Below, piece after piece: positions 44,598-54,602 of a stretch of 64,000 nucleotides of DNA. The stretch covers positions 538,600 to 602,599 of the forward strand of contig WJYM01000003.1 in the NCBI GenBank assembly GCA_009668205.1, in the 5' to 3' direction. This DNA comes from Enterobacteriaceae bacterium RIT691 (GTDB lineage Bacteria; Pseudomonadota; Gammaproteobacteria; Enterobacterales; Enterobacteriaceae). The position numbers were made by a program, and so were the translations under genes. Under the pieces are notes generated by a model, which was not told where the DNA came from, searched no databases, and was given only the letters and a program-made list of their open reading frames with translations. The number at the start of each line of letters is the position of its first letter. Position 1 is the stretch's first letter.

Positions 44598-45656
44598 GTG
44601 CGCGCCGATAAATTACTGAGTCCTTTTGAAATCCGGTTGTATCGCCACTACCGTGTTGTTCACGGGGTGCGTATCGCATTGGCGTTTGTGCTGACTTTTT
44701 TGCTCGTCCGTCTGCTAGAGATCCCGGAAGGCACCTGGCCTCTGATCACACTGGTGGTGATTATGGGGCCAATTTCTTTTTGGGGAAATGTGGTTCCTCG
44801 GGCTTTCGAACGTATCGGGGGCACCATCTTAGGTTCTGCCCTCGGCCTGGTTGCCCTGAAGCTGGAACTGATGTCGATGCCGCTGATGCTGCTGTGGTGT
44901 GCAGCAGCGATGTTCCTCTGTGGCTGGTTGGCTCTGGGCAAAAGGCCCTATCAGGCCTTGCTGATAGGCATTACGCTTGCGGTCGTCGTTGGGGCTCCGC
45001 CTGGTGATATGCATATGGCACTGTGGCGAAGCGGGGATGTGATCATCGGTTCGTTCCTGGCCATGTTGTTCACCGGGATTTGGCCACAGCGGGCATTCCT
45101 GCACTGGCGTATTCAGATGGCCAACTACGTCACCGAATTCAACCGTCTTTACCAGACCGGGTTTTCACCCAACCTGCTTGAACGCCCGCGCCTTGAGCGC
45201 CATTTACAGAAGATCCTCAACGATGTTGTGCGGATGCGGGGCCTGATCACCCCGGCCAGCAAAGAGACTCATATTCAGAAGTCGATTTTTGAAGGCATCC
45301 AGACGGTAAACCGCAATCTGGTGTGTATGCTGGAACTGCAAATCAACGCGCATTGGTCATCCCGCGCCAGTCATTTTGTCATGCTTAATGCCCACACGCT
45401 GCGCGACATGCAACACATGACGCAGCAAACGTTGCTGACCATTGCGCATGCACTGTACGAAGGCAATCCTCAGCCTATTCTTGCTAATAATGAAAAGCTC
45501 AATGACATCGTGGCGGAACTGCGTCAGCTGGTCAGCGAACATAAAGGTGAGAATCTGGCAGAAACGCCAATGCACGGCTATGTATGGTTAAGCATGGAGC
45601 TCGCCAAACAGCTTGAGCTGTTGTCTCATCTGATTTGCCGGGCGTTGCGCAAATAA
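44598..45656 (+). CDS. yeeA: Inner membrane protein YeeA (FUSC/aromatic acid exporter-like)
   Basis: A 352-residue protein with six hydrophobic segments in the first half (about 25-165) and a soluble helical C-terminal half. The GTG at 44598 (MRADKLLSPFEIRLYRHYR) matches the E. coli protein; GGGAGCGGGT lies just upstream. Colinear with E. coli YeeA, which belongs to the fusaric acid resistance-like superfamily. The transported substrate is unknown. Confidence 0.93.
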   Translation: MRADKLLSPFEIRLYRHYRVVHGVRIALAFVLTFLLVRLLEIPEGTWPLITLVVIMGPISFWGNVVPRAFERIGGTILGSALGLVALKLELMSMPLMLLWCAAAMFLCGWLALGKRPYQALLIGITLAVVVGAPPGDMHMALWRSGDVIIGSFLAMLFTGIWPQRAFLHWRIQMANYVTEFNRLYQTGFSPNLLERPRLERHLQKILNDVVRMRGLITPASKETHIQKSIFEGIQTVNRNLVCMLELQINAHWSSRASHFVMLNAHTLRDMQHMTQQTLLTIAHALYEGNPQPILANNEKLNDIVAELRQLVSEHKGENLAETPMHGYVWLSMELAKQLELLSHLICRALRK

Positions 45657-45819
45657 CCTCCACACGGCGTCGGTTTGCGCTCTGCTTGTTTCGATTCAGC
45701 TACGTTTAGGGTTATGATGACTTCAGAGCAAAAACCATTGTCATTCGCGGTCGCTAGCAGTTATGTTTACCCGTAGCGGCTGTTTTACGAATCCGATCTC
45801 AATTATCAGGGGTGTAAAA

Positions 45820-46155
45820 ATGGAAACAACTAAGCCTTCGTTCCAGGACGTACTCGAGTTTGTTCGCCTGTTCCGTCGTAAAAATAAACTGCAGCGTGAA
45901 ATTCAGGACGTTGAGAAAAAGGTTCGTGATAACCAGAAACGTGTTCTGCTGCTCGATAACCTGAGCGATTACATCAAGCCAGGTATGAGCGTTGAAGCCA
46001 TTCAGGGCATCATCGCCAGCATGAAATCTGATTATGAAGACCGCGTTGACGACTACATCATCAAAAATGCAGAGCTGTCCAAAGAGCGTCGCGAGATCTC
46101 TAAAAAATTGAAAGTCATGGGCGAGCTCAAAACTGCCGAATCTAAAGCTGAATAA
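45820..46155 (+). CDS. yeeX: DUF496 family coiled-coil protein YeeX
   Basis: A small 111-residue, highly charged, largely helical cytoplasmic protein, almost identical to E. coli YeeX ([20 protein letters not shown]). The start is the ATG at 45820 after CAGGGG; the open frame from 45763 is not supported. It belongs to the DUF496 family; reported as a possible tubulin-binding or structural protein but with no firm function. Confidence 0.93.
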   Translation: METTKPSFQDVLEFVRLFRRKNKLQREIQDVEKKVRDNQKRVLLLDNLSDYIKPGMSVEAIQGIIASMKSDYEDRVDDYIIKNAELSKERREISKKLKVMGELKTAESKAE

Positions 46156-46208
46156 GCGTTCAGAACAGGGGAGGGGAGTCTGACTTACCTCTCGCTGTAA
46201 CGTGCTAA

Positions 46209-46232
46209 GACCCCGCCGGTGCGGGGTTTTTT
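46209..46232 (+). terminator. Rho-independent terminator after yeeX
   Basis: ACCCCGC (46210-46216), CGGT loop, GCGGGGT (46221-46227), then a T-run. The rest of the 330-base gap to 46485 is AT-rich leader of the EAL gene, without a clear promoter. Confidence 0.9.
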
Positions 46233-46485
46233 GTTTTCTCTGTCGCAGAAAACAGCAGCGTAGCTATGACCCCCGCAGGCCCTTCTCACGTTTAATTTTA
46301 AACCATAAACGCCTCAAAGTTTCCCAATATCTCCTATATATTAGCATCCTAATAATCTCAGAATTATCGGCTTTGTCGGCGATCTGACCAGCAAATCGTT
46401 GAGTTTTTGTCTCTCTTAAGTTCTGTGGCTGAAGCAAGCCTTTTTCTCAATCCCTGTCAATTGTGTCCATCTGTAATTCAAAACT

Positions 46486-49083
46486 ATGAACAGACTCTTT
46501 TCTGGAACCCTTACCCTTTCACTGACAGGAGCAATACGCTCACTTTTTATTGCCATCTTTCTCATCCTGTTTGCTGTGGTGTCCGTGATGATCTGGCTCG
46601 ACAGATCGAACATTCTCAACAGCATGAGTCACAATCTCGTCGCATCCCGTTCTGACGCACTCAAAAAATCGGTACAAACGTATCTCAATATTCCACGCCA
46701 GGCGAATGCGACACTGGCGAGTGCTTTGCAGCAATATGATACGGAAAATGTTCCGCTGAAGGATGTGAATGCCATTTTGATGAACGTGATGAACAGCGTG
46801 TATCAGGGCGATACCGATCTCAATTTAATCCAATATGGCAGCAAAAAGGGTGACTATATTGGCATCAGTCATCTATACCAGCATCCTGCAGAAGAGTATT
46901 TGACCCTCAAGGATAATACGACGAACAATGTATTAACCTCATATAGCGGTTTGACCAATCAATCCGGCGTCTCTATGCGTAATGAGCATTATGTGATGAC
47001 CGATCGCCCGTGGTTTCGGACAGTAAATGAACGACAAATCTCCGTCTGGACTCCGCTGTATCGCGATCAAAATGCCGGTAAAGAGCTGGGTATCGCCTAC
47101 AGTACCCCTGCGTACAACAAGAAAGGGGATTTCATCGGCGTTATCGCCAGTGAGCTGCACCTCGGCGATTTGAGCAACAAATTGCACAATCTTAGGACCT
47201 ACTCCAACAGCATTCTGCTGCTGGTGGATGAGCAGCATCACATTATCGCTTCATCATTAAATGCAAACAGCGTTCAGTCTGAAATGGATGATTTACCCTC
47301 TCTTGAGAGGGAGTCATCACCTGTATTGAAAGCCATTGTGCCATTTCTCTCTGCCACTCAGTCCTCAGAGGTCACGAAGCTGAAGGTCGGTAAGGACGAC
47401 TATTACGCCACGCATTTCCCTATTTCAGCCACGTCCCAGGGGCTGTCATGGCAGGCAGTGGTGATTATTCCCGCCGCAGAAGTGATGGGTTCCGTGACGC
47501 TGCACGGCAATTACATCATCATTGCGCTGCTGATTGTTTTTTTGCTGAGCTCATTTTTAATGCATTGCCTGCTGGCGCGGATCACGTCACCGTTATTGAA
47601 TATTGCCCGCAAAACGCACGAATTTGATAATGGGCACTGGGAACCGGATAACAGCAAATATAAATTCCGTGAGATTGTGGAGCTGGAGTCCGGGTTCAGC
47701 AATCTGTCAGCCAAGCTGCGGGACAGCTTTGAGCAGCTACGTATAAAAATCGAAACCGATCCGGTCACCGGCCTGCATACCCGACATGGCTTGTTGAAAG
47801 ATGAACGCATCTACAACAAACGCAATCTGGTGGCGTTGGTCCACGTCACCAATGCCAAATCCATCATGAATACGCTCGGTAATAAAATGGCCGACGACCT
47901 GGTGAAGGCGTTTGTTGCACAGCTGCAGGACGTGCTGCCGACCGACATTATTATTTCACGCGATAACATCGATAAGTTCGTGGTGGTCTTCCCTGGCATC
48001 AATCATGAGAAAGATGTCCAGAAGTACCAACAGTTAATTAACTTACAGTTCTCCTCCGTGAAGCCGGATAAGGCCGCGAAGGGAACCCACTTCTTATTTT
48101 CCGGTAATGCCGGGATGGTGATGCAGGAAATTACACCTGATAGCATCATCGATATTCTGATGCATGCCTGGCTGGCATTACACACGGCAGAAAAGCAGGG
48201 GAACGCGGTCAGTTGTCTCTACTCGGAAGAGATGCTGGAGAACGAACTTAGCAATATCCGTCTGCATGAGTCCTTAAGCGACGCCATCGCCGACAATGAA
48301 TTGTTCCTGGTCCTGCAACCGATCGTCCGCAAAGATGATGTTCACTCCTGTTCCGCCGGCGAGTGTCTGATTCGTTGGCATTCAAAGCAGTTGGGCGAAA
48401 TTCCACCGGATGACTTCCTGCCTATTGCAGAAGAGAGTGGGCTGATTATTCCGTTAAGTCGCTGGGTCGTGGAAGAAGCCTGCCGTGAACTGGCGGCGCT
48501 GATTCAACGCGGTGCCCCGCGGGACTTCAGGCTGCATATCAATGTTTCTCCTGTCCAGCTTCTCCATCGGGGCTTTGCCTGGCATTTGATGGATACGATC
48601 CAACTGAACGGTCTTTCCAATGAGAACATTTGTATCGAGATAACCGAAAGCGTGCTGCAACGCGATACCCAGCAGGCCTACCAGGTACTCAACTATCTGC
48701 GTCGCCACGGGATCATGATTTCACTGGATGATTTTGGTGCCGGTTTCTCGAGCCTTTCCTATCTGCACACCTTGCCGTTCGACAGCATCAAAATTGACCG
48801 ACACTTTGTGGCTGAACAGCTGAAAGATGATAAAAGCGAATCTGTCATTCGCTCAATTCTGGTACTGGCGAAAGGGTTCAATGTGCCTTTGATTGCGGAA
48901 GGTGTTGAGAAAGCGGACATGAATGAACGGCTAATTGCGATGGGATGCGATCAGGTACAAGGATATCACTTTGCCCGCCCGGCGCGATTTACCTCGTGGC
49001 GTTGCGAGAACAACCATTTTTATTACAACCAAGAGGGTGGCGCAGTGGCACCGCATGATTCCTCCGTGAGTGGGGAGGTATAG
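46486..49083 (+). CDS. Membrane EAL-domain c-di-GMP phosphodiesterase with degenerate GGDEF (copy 1)
   Basis: An 865-residue sensor protein. One membrane segment at about 18-37, a large periplasmic Cache-type region to about 335, and a second membrane segment at about 342-363. Then come a HAMP-like linker, a GGDEF-like domain (about 425-575) and an EAL domain (about 595-845). The GGDEF domain begins DPVTGLHTRHGLL but where GGDEF should be it reads SRDNIDKF, so no cyclase activity is expected. The EAL domain keeps the metal and catalytic residues: ECLIRW (Glu about 627, Cys replacing Ala), NVSPVQL, EITES, DDFGAGFSS (about 748), IKID, EGVE. It is therefore probably an active phosphodiesterase. 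It ends two bases before its paralogue. Signal sensed is unknown. Confidence 0.88.
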   Translation: MNRLFSGTLTLSLTGAIRSLFIAIFLILFAVVSVMIWLDRSNILNSMSHNLVASRSDALKKSVQTYLNIPRQANATLASALQQYDTENVPLKDVNAILMNVMNSVYQGDTDLNLIQYGSKKGDYIGISHLYQHPAEEYLTLKDNTTNNVLTSYSGLTNQSGVSMRNEHYVMTDRPWFRTVNERQISVWTPLYRDQNAGKELGIAYSTPAYNKKGDFIGVIASELHLGDLSNKLHNLRTYSNSILLLVDEQHHIIASSLNANSVQSEMDDLPSLERESSPVLKAIVPFLSATQSSEVTKLKVGKDDYYATHFPISATSQGLSWQAVVIIPAAEVMGSVTLHGNYIIIALLIVFLLSSFLMHCLLARITSPLLNIARKTHEFDNGHWEPDNSKYKFREIVELESGFSNLSAKLRDSFEQLRIKIETDPVTGLHTRHGLLKDERIYNKRNLVALVHVTNAKSIMNTLGNKMADDLVKAFVAQLQDVLPTDIIISRDNIDKFVVVFPGINHEKDVQKYQQLINLQFSSVKPDKAAKGTHFLFSGNAGMVMQEITPDSIIDILMHAWLALHTAEKQGNAVSCLYSEEMLENELSNIRLHESLSDAIADNELFLVLQPIVRKDDVHSCSAGECLIRWHSKQLGEIPPDDFLPIAEESGLIIPLSRWVVEEACRELAALIQRGAPRDFRLHINVSPVQLLHRGFAWHLMDTIQLNGLSNENICIEITESVLQRDTQQAYQVLNYLRRHGIMISLDDFGAGFSSLSYLHTLPFDSIKIDRHFVAEQLKDDKSESVIRSILVLAKGFNVPLIAEGVEKADMNERLIAMGCDQVQGYHFARPARFTSWRCENNHFYYNQEGGAVAPHDSSVSGEV

Positions 49084-49085
49084 TC

Positions 49086-51638
49086 ATGCAGAAAACGTTG
49101 AAACGGTATCCTCTGTCTTTCGTCACAACGCTGATTGTGCTGTTGGTCGCATGTTCTGCGACGCTGGTGATGAGCATTTATCTGCTGCAAAAACAATCGT
49201 CACGCGAATTGCTTGCTGATACTACCGAGAAAATGCAGGATGAGAAAAGCCAGTACATCAGCCATCGTATTGAGATGTACCTCAACGAGCCGCGGCTTGC
49301 CGGTGGGCTGATATCTCACCTGGCCGATGCCACAGGCTCTCTCTCATCACCCGCGGTGGCGCAGGAGCTACGACACGTGCTGGCGGAGGATTTCCCTGGA
49401 AACCAATCCATTTCCCGGATGGGTATCGCCACTGCCTCCGGTCAGTATATGGCCTTCCAGAAGAAGCCAAACTCCACCGACCTGATGCTGATCAATACCT
49501 CTGCCGATGAACATCAGCTGATCGTGCATGAGACGGAGTTTGCCGACTCCCCGGCGGTCAAAACCCTGGCGAATTACAATCTCTTTGGTCGTCCCTGGTA
49601 TATCCAGGGGATGACGCAACGATCCCCGTTTTGGTCTTCAAGTTATTATCATCGACTCACCGAAAATGCGTCGGTGATGAGCTGGCGCCTACCGTATTAC
49701 CAGAAGGATACCCATTTTGCCGGTATCATCTTCGCGGATATTAACCCTGATGTCCTGAGCGACTGCTTAAAAAAACTGCTGCCTACGCCGGACAGCCGGA
49801 TGCTGATCGTTGACAAACAGCAGCGAATTATCGCCGCCTCCGCGGACAAGTATCGCGAGTTAAAGCGCAGCGTTGCCAACCCAGAGGCACTCGTACAGCC
49901 TGAAGCCAGTGCCTATCCGGACTTAAAGCCATTCCTGCCTGTGGTGGGTCAGCAGTTCCTTACTCCGCAAAAAATCCAGTACCAGGGGCACGATTATTTT
50001 GTGCGGATGAAGCCGATTGAGGACAAATCACACCAGCTCAACTGGACGTTGATGATCGTGACTCCGGATGCCGTGGTATCCAACACGCTGTTGAAAATGC
50101 ATCTGAAAGAAGTCGTGATTCTGGCGGCGCTGATTTTGTTGAGCCTGCTGGCGGTCATCATGCTGATTCGACAGTTTTTCCTGCCGTTTAACCAACTGGT
50201 GCATAAGACCCGGTATCTGGGGCAGCGTCCATGGAGCCATCCGCAAAATCTTCGGGTTTATCCAGAGATTGCCCTGCTGGATCGTGAGCTGAACAGTGCA
50301 TCAGGCTTTATCGCTGACCTGCTTCAGGAACATAAAGTGCGGCTGAACAATGATCCGGAAACCGGAATGCTGACCCGGACAGGTCTATTCAATGCGATGC
50401 CGGGGACCGATAACCGAAACCTACTGTTGATGGTGCGCCTCACCAATTTCCGTGATATGCGCAGCACATTGGGGCACAGCTATTCGCAAAAATTTATCGG
50501 ACATTTTTCCCACAAGCTCACGGAGCTTGCACCGGCAAACACGCTGATGTGCCGCTACTCAGAAGACCTGTTCGTGATCGTACTCCCCGGGGTTAACGAG
50601 CAAAAAGATCTGGATACTTACTGGGGGCTGCTGTCGTCATTGTTCAATGATTCGGTTGAGCAGGATGATGCTGAAGTGACCGGTGAAAATACCTATATCT
50701 ACACGGGGCAGGCTGGCGGCGTTCTGGCGCCGATCAGCACCGACAACCTCAGCGAATGCATGATGAATGCGGCGCTGGCACTGAACCAAAGCCGTCCTGG
50801 TGTCAACCGTGAGTGTGTGCTGTTCACAACGGAAATGCGCGAGAACGAGCTTAATAACGTTCAGATGCACCAGGCACTGTTAGACGATTTGCGTAATGAA
50901 GGCTTCCATCTGGTGATGCAGCCGATCGTCAATCTGGACAATCCGCAGACCTTTAATGAAGGGGAATGTCTGATTCGCTGGCAGTCTTCGGTACTGGGTT
51001 TTGTTCCTCCGGATAAGTTCATTGGGCTTGCGGAGCGTACCGGTCTGATTATCGCCCTGGGACGTTGGATTATTGAAGATGCCTGCCGTGAGCTGGCAGA
51101 GTTTATCGCCCGCGGTGCGCCAGTAGATTTTAAACTGCATATCAATATTTCCGCCGTCCAGCTGCAGCAATCGGATTTCACCGAGCATTTATTGACCAGT
51201 ATTCAGGCTAATGGCCTGATGAATAAAAATATCTGCCTGGAGATCACGGAGAGTGTGCTGCTGCAGGACGCAGTACAGGTGATTGAGTGCCTCAACTATT
51301 TGCGCCGACTCGGGCTTTCCGTTGCGATCGATGATTTTGGCAGTGGTTACTCAAGTCTCTCCTATTTGCACCAGTTGCCTTTTGACTGTCTGAAGATTGA
51401 CCGGGGCTTTGTGAGTGGCATTCTCGAAGATAAAAAGAGTGAAGCGGTCATTTCATCCGTGATCATGATTTCTCAACAGTTTGGCGTGCCTCTGGTCGCG
51501 GAAGGCGTGGAAACCGCGGATATGGGGAATAAGTTGAGAAAAATGGGCTGCAGCAAATCGCAAGGGTATTACTACGCCCGGCCGCAGCTATTTTCGGCCT
51601 GGCATCCTGAGAACGGCGTTGTACCGTTGTCGACGTAA
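49086..51638 (+). CDS. Membrane EAL-domain c-di-GMP phosphodiesterase with degenerate GGDEF (copy 2)
   Basis: An 850-residue paralogue of the preceding protein with the same plan: membrane segment at about 15-35, periplasmic Cache-like region to about 330, second membrane segment at about 345-362, degenerate GGDEF-like domain, EAL domain at the C terminus. The GGDEF position reads YSEDLFVIV, so cyclase activity is lost. EAL residues are kept: ECLIRW (Glu about 627), NISAVQL, EITES, DDFGSGYSS (about 749), LKID, EGVE, and the closing QGYYYARP. The two sensor halves differ clearly, so the pair likely reads different signals but feeds the same output. Translationally close to copy 1 (two-base gap). 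Confidence 0.88.
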   Translation: MQKTLKRYPLSFVTTLIVLLVACSATLVMSIYLLQKQSSRELLADTTEKMQDEKSQYISHRIEMYLNEPRLAGGLISHLADATGSLSSPAVAQELRHVLAEDFPGNQSISRMGIATASGQYMAFQKKPNSTDLMLINTSADEHQLIVHETEFADSPAVKTLANYNLFGRPWYIQGMTQRSPFWSSSYYHRLTENASVMSWRLPYYQKDTHFAGIIFADINPDVLSDCLKKLLPTPDSRMLIVDKQQRIIAASADKYRELKRSVANPEALVQPEASAYPDLKPFLPVVGQQFLTPQKIQYQGHDYFVRMKPIEDKSHQLNWTLMIVTPDAVVSNTLLKMHLKEVVILAALILLSLLAVIMLIRQFFLPFNQLVHKTRYLGQRPWSHPQNLRVYPEIALLDRELNSASGFIADLLQEHKVRLNNDPETGMLTRTGLFNAMPGTDNRNLLLMVRLTNFRDMRSTLGHSYSQKFIGHFSHKLTELAPANTLMCRYSEDLFVIVLPGVNEQKDLDTYWGLLSSLFNDSVEQDDAEVTGENTYIYTGQAGGVLAPISTDNLSECMMNAALALNQSRPGVNRECVLFTTEMRENELNNVQMHQALLDDLRNEGFHLVMQPIVNLDNPQTFNEGECLIRWQSSVLGFVPPDKFIGLAERTGLIIALGRWIIEDACRELAEFIARGAPVDFKLHINISAVQLQQSDFTEHLLTSIQANGLMNKNICLEITESVLLQDAVQVIECLNYLRRLGLSVAIDDFGSGYSSLSYLHQLPFDCLKIDRGFVSGILEDKKSEAVISSVIMISQQFGVPLVAEGVETADMGNKLRKMGCSKSQGYYYARPQLFSAWHPENGVVPLST

Positions 51639-51712
51639 TGCTGCCGTCCTGAAAAAGTCCTCAATATACCAAGATGCGTTATGCATGTGAGTGAAAACAA
51701 AGAAATCGCTTT

Positions 51713-53176
51713 ATGGAAAGAATGAAAGATTCTAATCAATTGAAATCTGAAAAGAAGATGGTTCTGGCGGTATTGGTGATGATGCTTGTGGTCGTCAATG
51801 CTTTCATGCTCTATATCTCTTATTCGAAAGCCAAGACCAACGTTGAGTTAATTGCCTCGCAGATTGTCAGCGTCATTAATACGGATATCCAAAACAACAG
51901 CAGTATTGCGTCATCACTGGGGGCAATGCTGCAACTTCCTAATAACGTGATTAACAAAACGTTAAATATTAACGTGGACGAGGCAATCAAAGATAACGCA
52001 CGCTCGATAAATAATAATACTCTCGAGTGGAATGGAAATGTTGATATTGCCCACCGTAAGAAATTTACTATCTTACGTTCATTCTGGCGCAGCTACAGCG
52101 GCAGTAACAAATCTCGTTTTTCCACCTACTACACGGATGGAGATTCTGGATACTATTACAATCTTGCGGATGAAAAGGTCATTGCCATCAACGGCAGTAA
52201 CCCACACTTCAGGCTGACGGGCTATATCGACAAAACATCCGAAGAGCTGAAAAACAGCCACGGGTTTATGGTGCCGGAGCTGTTTTACAGCAATGTCTAC
52301 ATCGACAGTGCCACCGAATTACCGGCAATCACCATCGGTGTTCCAGTGATCATCAATAACTTTAGCTCCCAGGTCAGTAAAATCTCCGGGATTATCGCGA
52401 CGGATTATACCAGCGAGGATTTGCGGGGCCTGCTTTACGACGGGTTTAAGGAGCTTAACGCCCGATACAGCGGTTATGACATCAGTATTCACAGCGTGCA
52501 GCCGAATGATATTCCGATGAATATTTTCAGCGATGAGCAAACACTGTTTGGTTTTGAAGCGAATCACATCAGTCTGACCAAAGGCTATTACATTAATGCC
52601 AGAATCCATCTGCTTGAGATGATTAATGCACGCTGGCTGTCGTTCCTGATGTCAAACCTGATGATGGCCTTCTTTTTCCTGACGTTCCTGAAAGCGCACC
52701 GTAACAGCGCCATGATGATGGGTAAGTTGACCACTGACTCCCTGACGAAAACGCTCTCAAGGGAAGGTGGACGCATTCTGATCGAACAACTGAAGCACCA
52801 GCAGGGCACTGCGCTGGTGGTTATCGATCTCAATGACTTCAAGATTATCAATGATACCTACGGCCACCAGACCGGGGATGAAGCGTTGGTTTACTTCAGC
52901 CGATACATGATGGACGCTCTTCGTCAGAGCGATGCGCTGATCCGGATGGGCGGCGACGAGTTTTTGCTGCTGATGCCAAACACCACGGTTGAACGGGCAC
53001 AGGAAAAACTGACCAAACTGGAGCAAGGACTGCGTTCCTTCCCACACGAAAAGGACAATATATCGCTTTCCTTCTCCTTTGGGGTCAGCGAAGTCACGGC
53101 GGACTTTAACGACAGCTATAAAAAAGCGGACCAGAATCTCTATCAAATGAAAAAAGAGAAAAAGGCGTCGCGCTAA
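51713..53176 (+). CDS. Membrane diguanylate cyclase (GGDEF) with periplasmic sensor
   Basis: A 487-residue protein. Membrane segment at about 17-36, periplasmic Cache-like domain to about 300, second segment at about 305-325, then a GGDEF domain (about 335-485). The active-site motif is canonical, MGGDEFLLL (about 412-420), and LNDFKIINDTYGH is intact, so it should make c-di-GMP. An RxxD inhibitory site (RQSD, about 404-407) lies exactly five residues before GGDEF, predicting product inhibition. It lies 74 bases after two phosphodiesterase genes, so synthesis and breakdown are encoded side by side. Poor ribosome site; ATG at 51722 is an alternative start. Confidence 0.9.
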   Translation: MERMKDSNQLKSEKKMVLAVLVMMLVVVNAFMLYISYSKAKTNVELIASQIVSVINTDIQNNSSIASSLGAMLQLPNNVINKTLNINVDEAIKDNARSINNNTLEWNGNVDIAHRKKFTILRSFWRSYSGSNKSRFSTYYTDGDSGYYYNLADEKVIAINGSNPHFRLTGYIDKTSEELKNSHGFMVPELFYSNVYIDSATELPAITIGVPVIINNFSSQVSKISGIIATDYTSEDLRGLLYDGFKELNARYSGYDISIHSVQPNDIPMNIFSDEQTLFGFEANHISLTKGYYINARIHLLEMINARWLSFLMSNLMMAFFFLTFLKAHRNSAMMMGKLTTDSLTKTLSREGGRILIEQLKHQQGTALVVIDLNDFKIINDTYGHQTGDEALVYFSRYMMDALRQSDALIRMGGDEFLLLMPNTTVERAQEKLTKLEQGLRSFPHEKDNISLSFSFGVSEVTADFNDSYKKADQNLYQMKKEKKASR

Positions 53177-53214
53177 ATGCGATGCAGTCCGATGCGTTCT
53201 GCCTTTCTAATACC

Positions 53215-53239
53215 AAAGCCTGCGTAAGCAGGCTTTTTT
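53215..53239 (+). terminator. Rho-independent terminator after the diguanylate cyclase gene
   Basis: AAAGCCTGC (53215-53223), GTAA loop, GCAGGCTTT (53228-53236) and a T-run to 53239. Confidence 0.9.
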
Positions 53240-54602
53240 GCATCTGGTGATGCATAACGTAGCGATTCCTGGTGTAAGCATTCCGCATAACCGAACCATT
53301 CACACTTATCCATCGCCGCTGGCTACACCAGAAGCGTTTAACCAGAGCTGGTTTGATGGTTTATTCGCTGTGAATGTCCGCACGAATCAATGATCATTAT
53401 GACACCGATGGAATATCGACAGCAGCATTACCCGGCTGTGAACTCAGAAAATGCATGTGAATAAAAGTACTTATTTACAATAGCTTATGTATGTAGGGAT
53501 AGCGATGGCAGGATTTCACCAGACTGTTGAGTAATCTCCGAAAACAGCCAGATAAACTCGGTTTCGACCTACTCAAAGGGGGGAAGGAGCAAGTCTGTTG
53601 GTACTTGCGTGCAAAAGGCTCCGATTGGTTGCCGGTCAACTTCGGCACATGACAAGTGAGTATTACCCTGTGCGATCAATTTACTGCCTGATGGTCATGC
53701 AAACAGTAAACAACTGATTATTATCTGGATATAGCTACGTTTCAGCAGCGTTTCACTAATCCCGGCACGGCTGCCCTCTATGCCCAGTCTGGCATTACAT
53801 TGACCCTCTGGTCGCTCTTTTTTACTTTCCCCAGTTATAACGAAATTAATCGGCAATGTTGTTTAAGCTGTTTAATTAAAGAGCAAAATAGTACAGAAAT
53901 CATCAATATATTCTTCTTAAGATATATTCCCTTTTGATATTTATAGAATGAATGGTTTGAGTTTCAGACAGGAAGTGGAATGCAGGTTATATAATTACCT
54001 GGGTGTTGATGCTTTGCAACATTCGTAAAACTAATGAATGTTGAAATTGTGTTTTTAAACATTAATAACTGTGCTAATTGTAAGTGTGTGATTTAACTGG
54101 CTGTTGGTAAAGTCTGTAATTGGTATGTTTTATTTATTTGTCTGGTAAATATTTTTCATAACACCCTGTTTTTACTTGAGTAATGGGAGGTGAGATTGTT
54201 TTTTAAGAAGTAAATGAATAGGGTAGGACATGCTATCTGCCATTCTTCCTTGTTGTTTTTATATGATTTGTTATTACAGTGCAGTAAATCGACTTATACA
54301 GCACGCGAATTCATATAGAAATAATATATAGAGGTGTTTTGTTATTGATCTCTGTGATAATTAAGAGTGTGAAAGTGTTTATTCTGACAAGATATTAAAA
54401 GTATGATCTAAATCAGTATAGCTCACAAAAATAGGGTTATTAATATATGCGTTTTTTAGTTGTTCATTTGCTTTGCAAAATTTGTTTATTGAATTATTGG
54501 TATTCGTTATTAATCTTGGTTTCTGCCCTAAGCGGTATGTTACGCCGTCTGGCAATGATCGAGATGCGTGATGGGTAACAATGATTGAACAAGGAGTTAT
54601 CA
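53240..54602. other. AT-rich spacer upstream of the T6SS locus
   Basis: About 1.36 kb without a convincing gene. Two short open stretches may be decayed gene fragments: 53250-53393 (47 codons from ATG) and 53503-53652 (49 codons, no ATG, ending WLPVNFGT). From about 53830 to 54500 it becomes strongly AT-rich, the kind of DNA bound by H-NS, and probably contains the T6SS promoter. No insertion-sequence ends, tRNA or clear -35/-10 pair were found by eye. Confidence 0.5.

Noticed and set aside
46310..46350. Sigma-28-like promoter before the first EAL gene (TCAAAGTTT)
   Set aside because: The -35-like part is good but no GCCGATAA-like -10 follows at the right distance.
46202..46387. A 61-codon frame after yeeX
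   Set aside because: It begins within the yeeX terminator and has no coding character.
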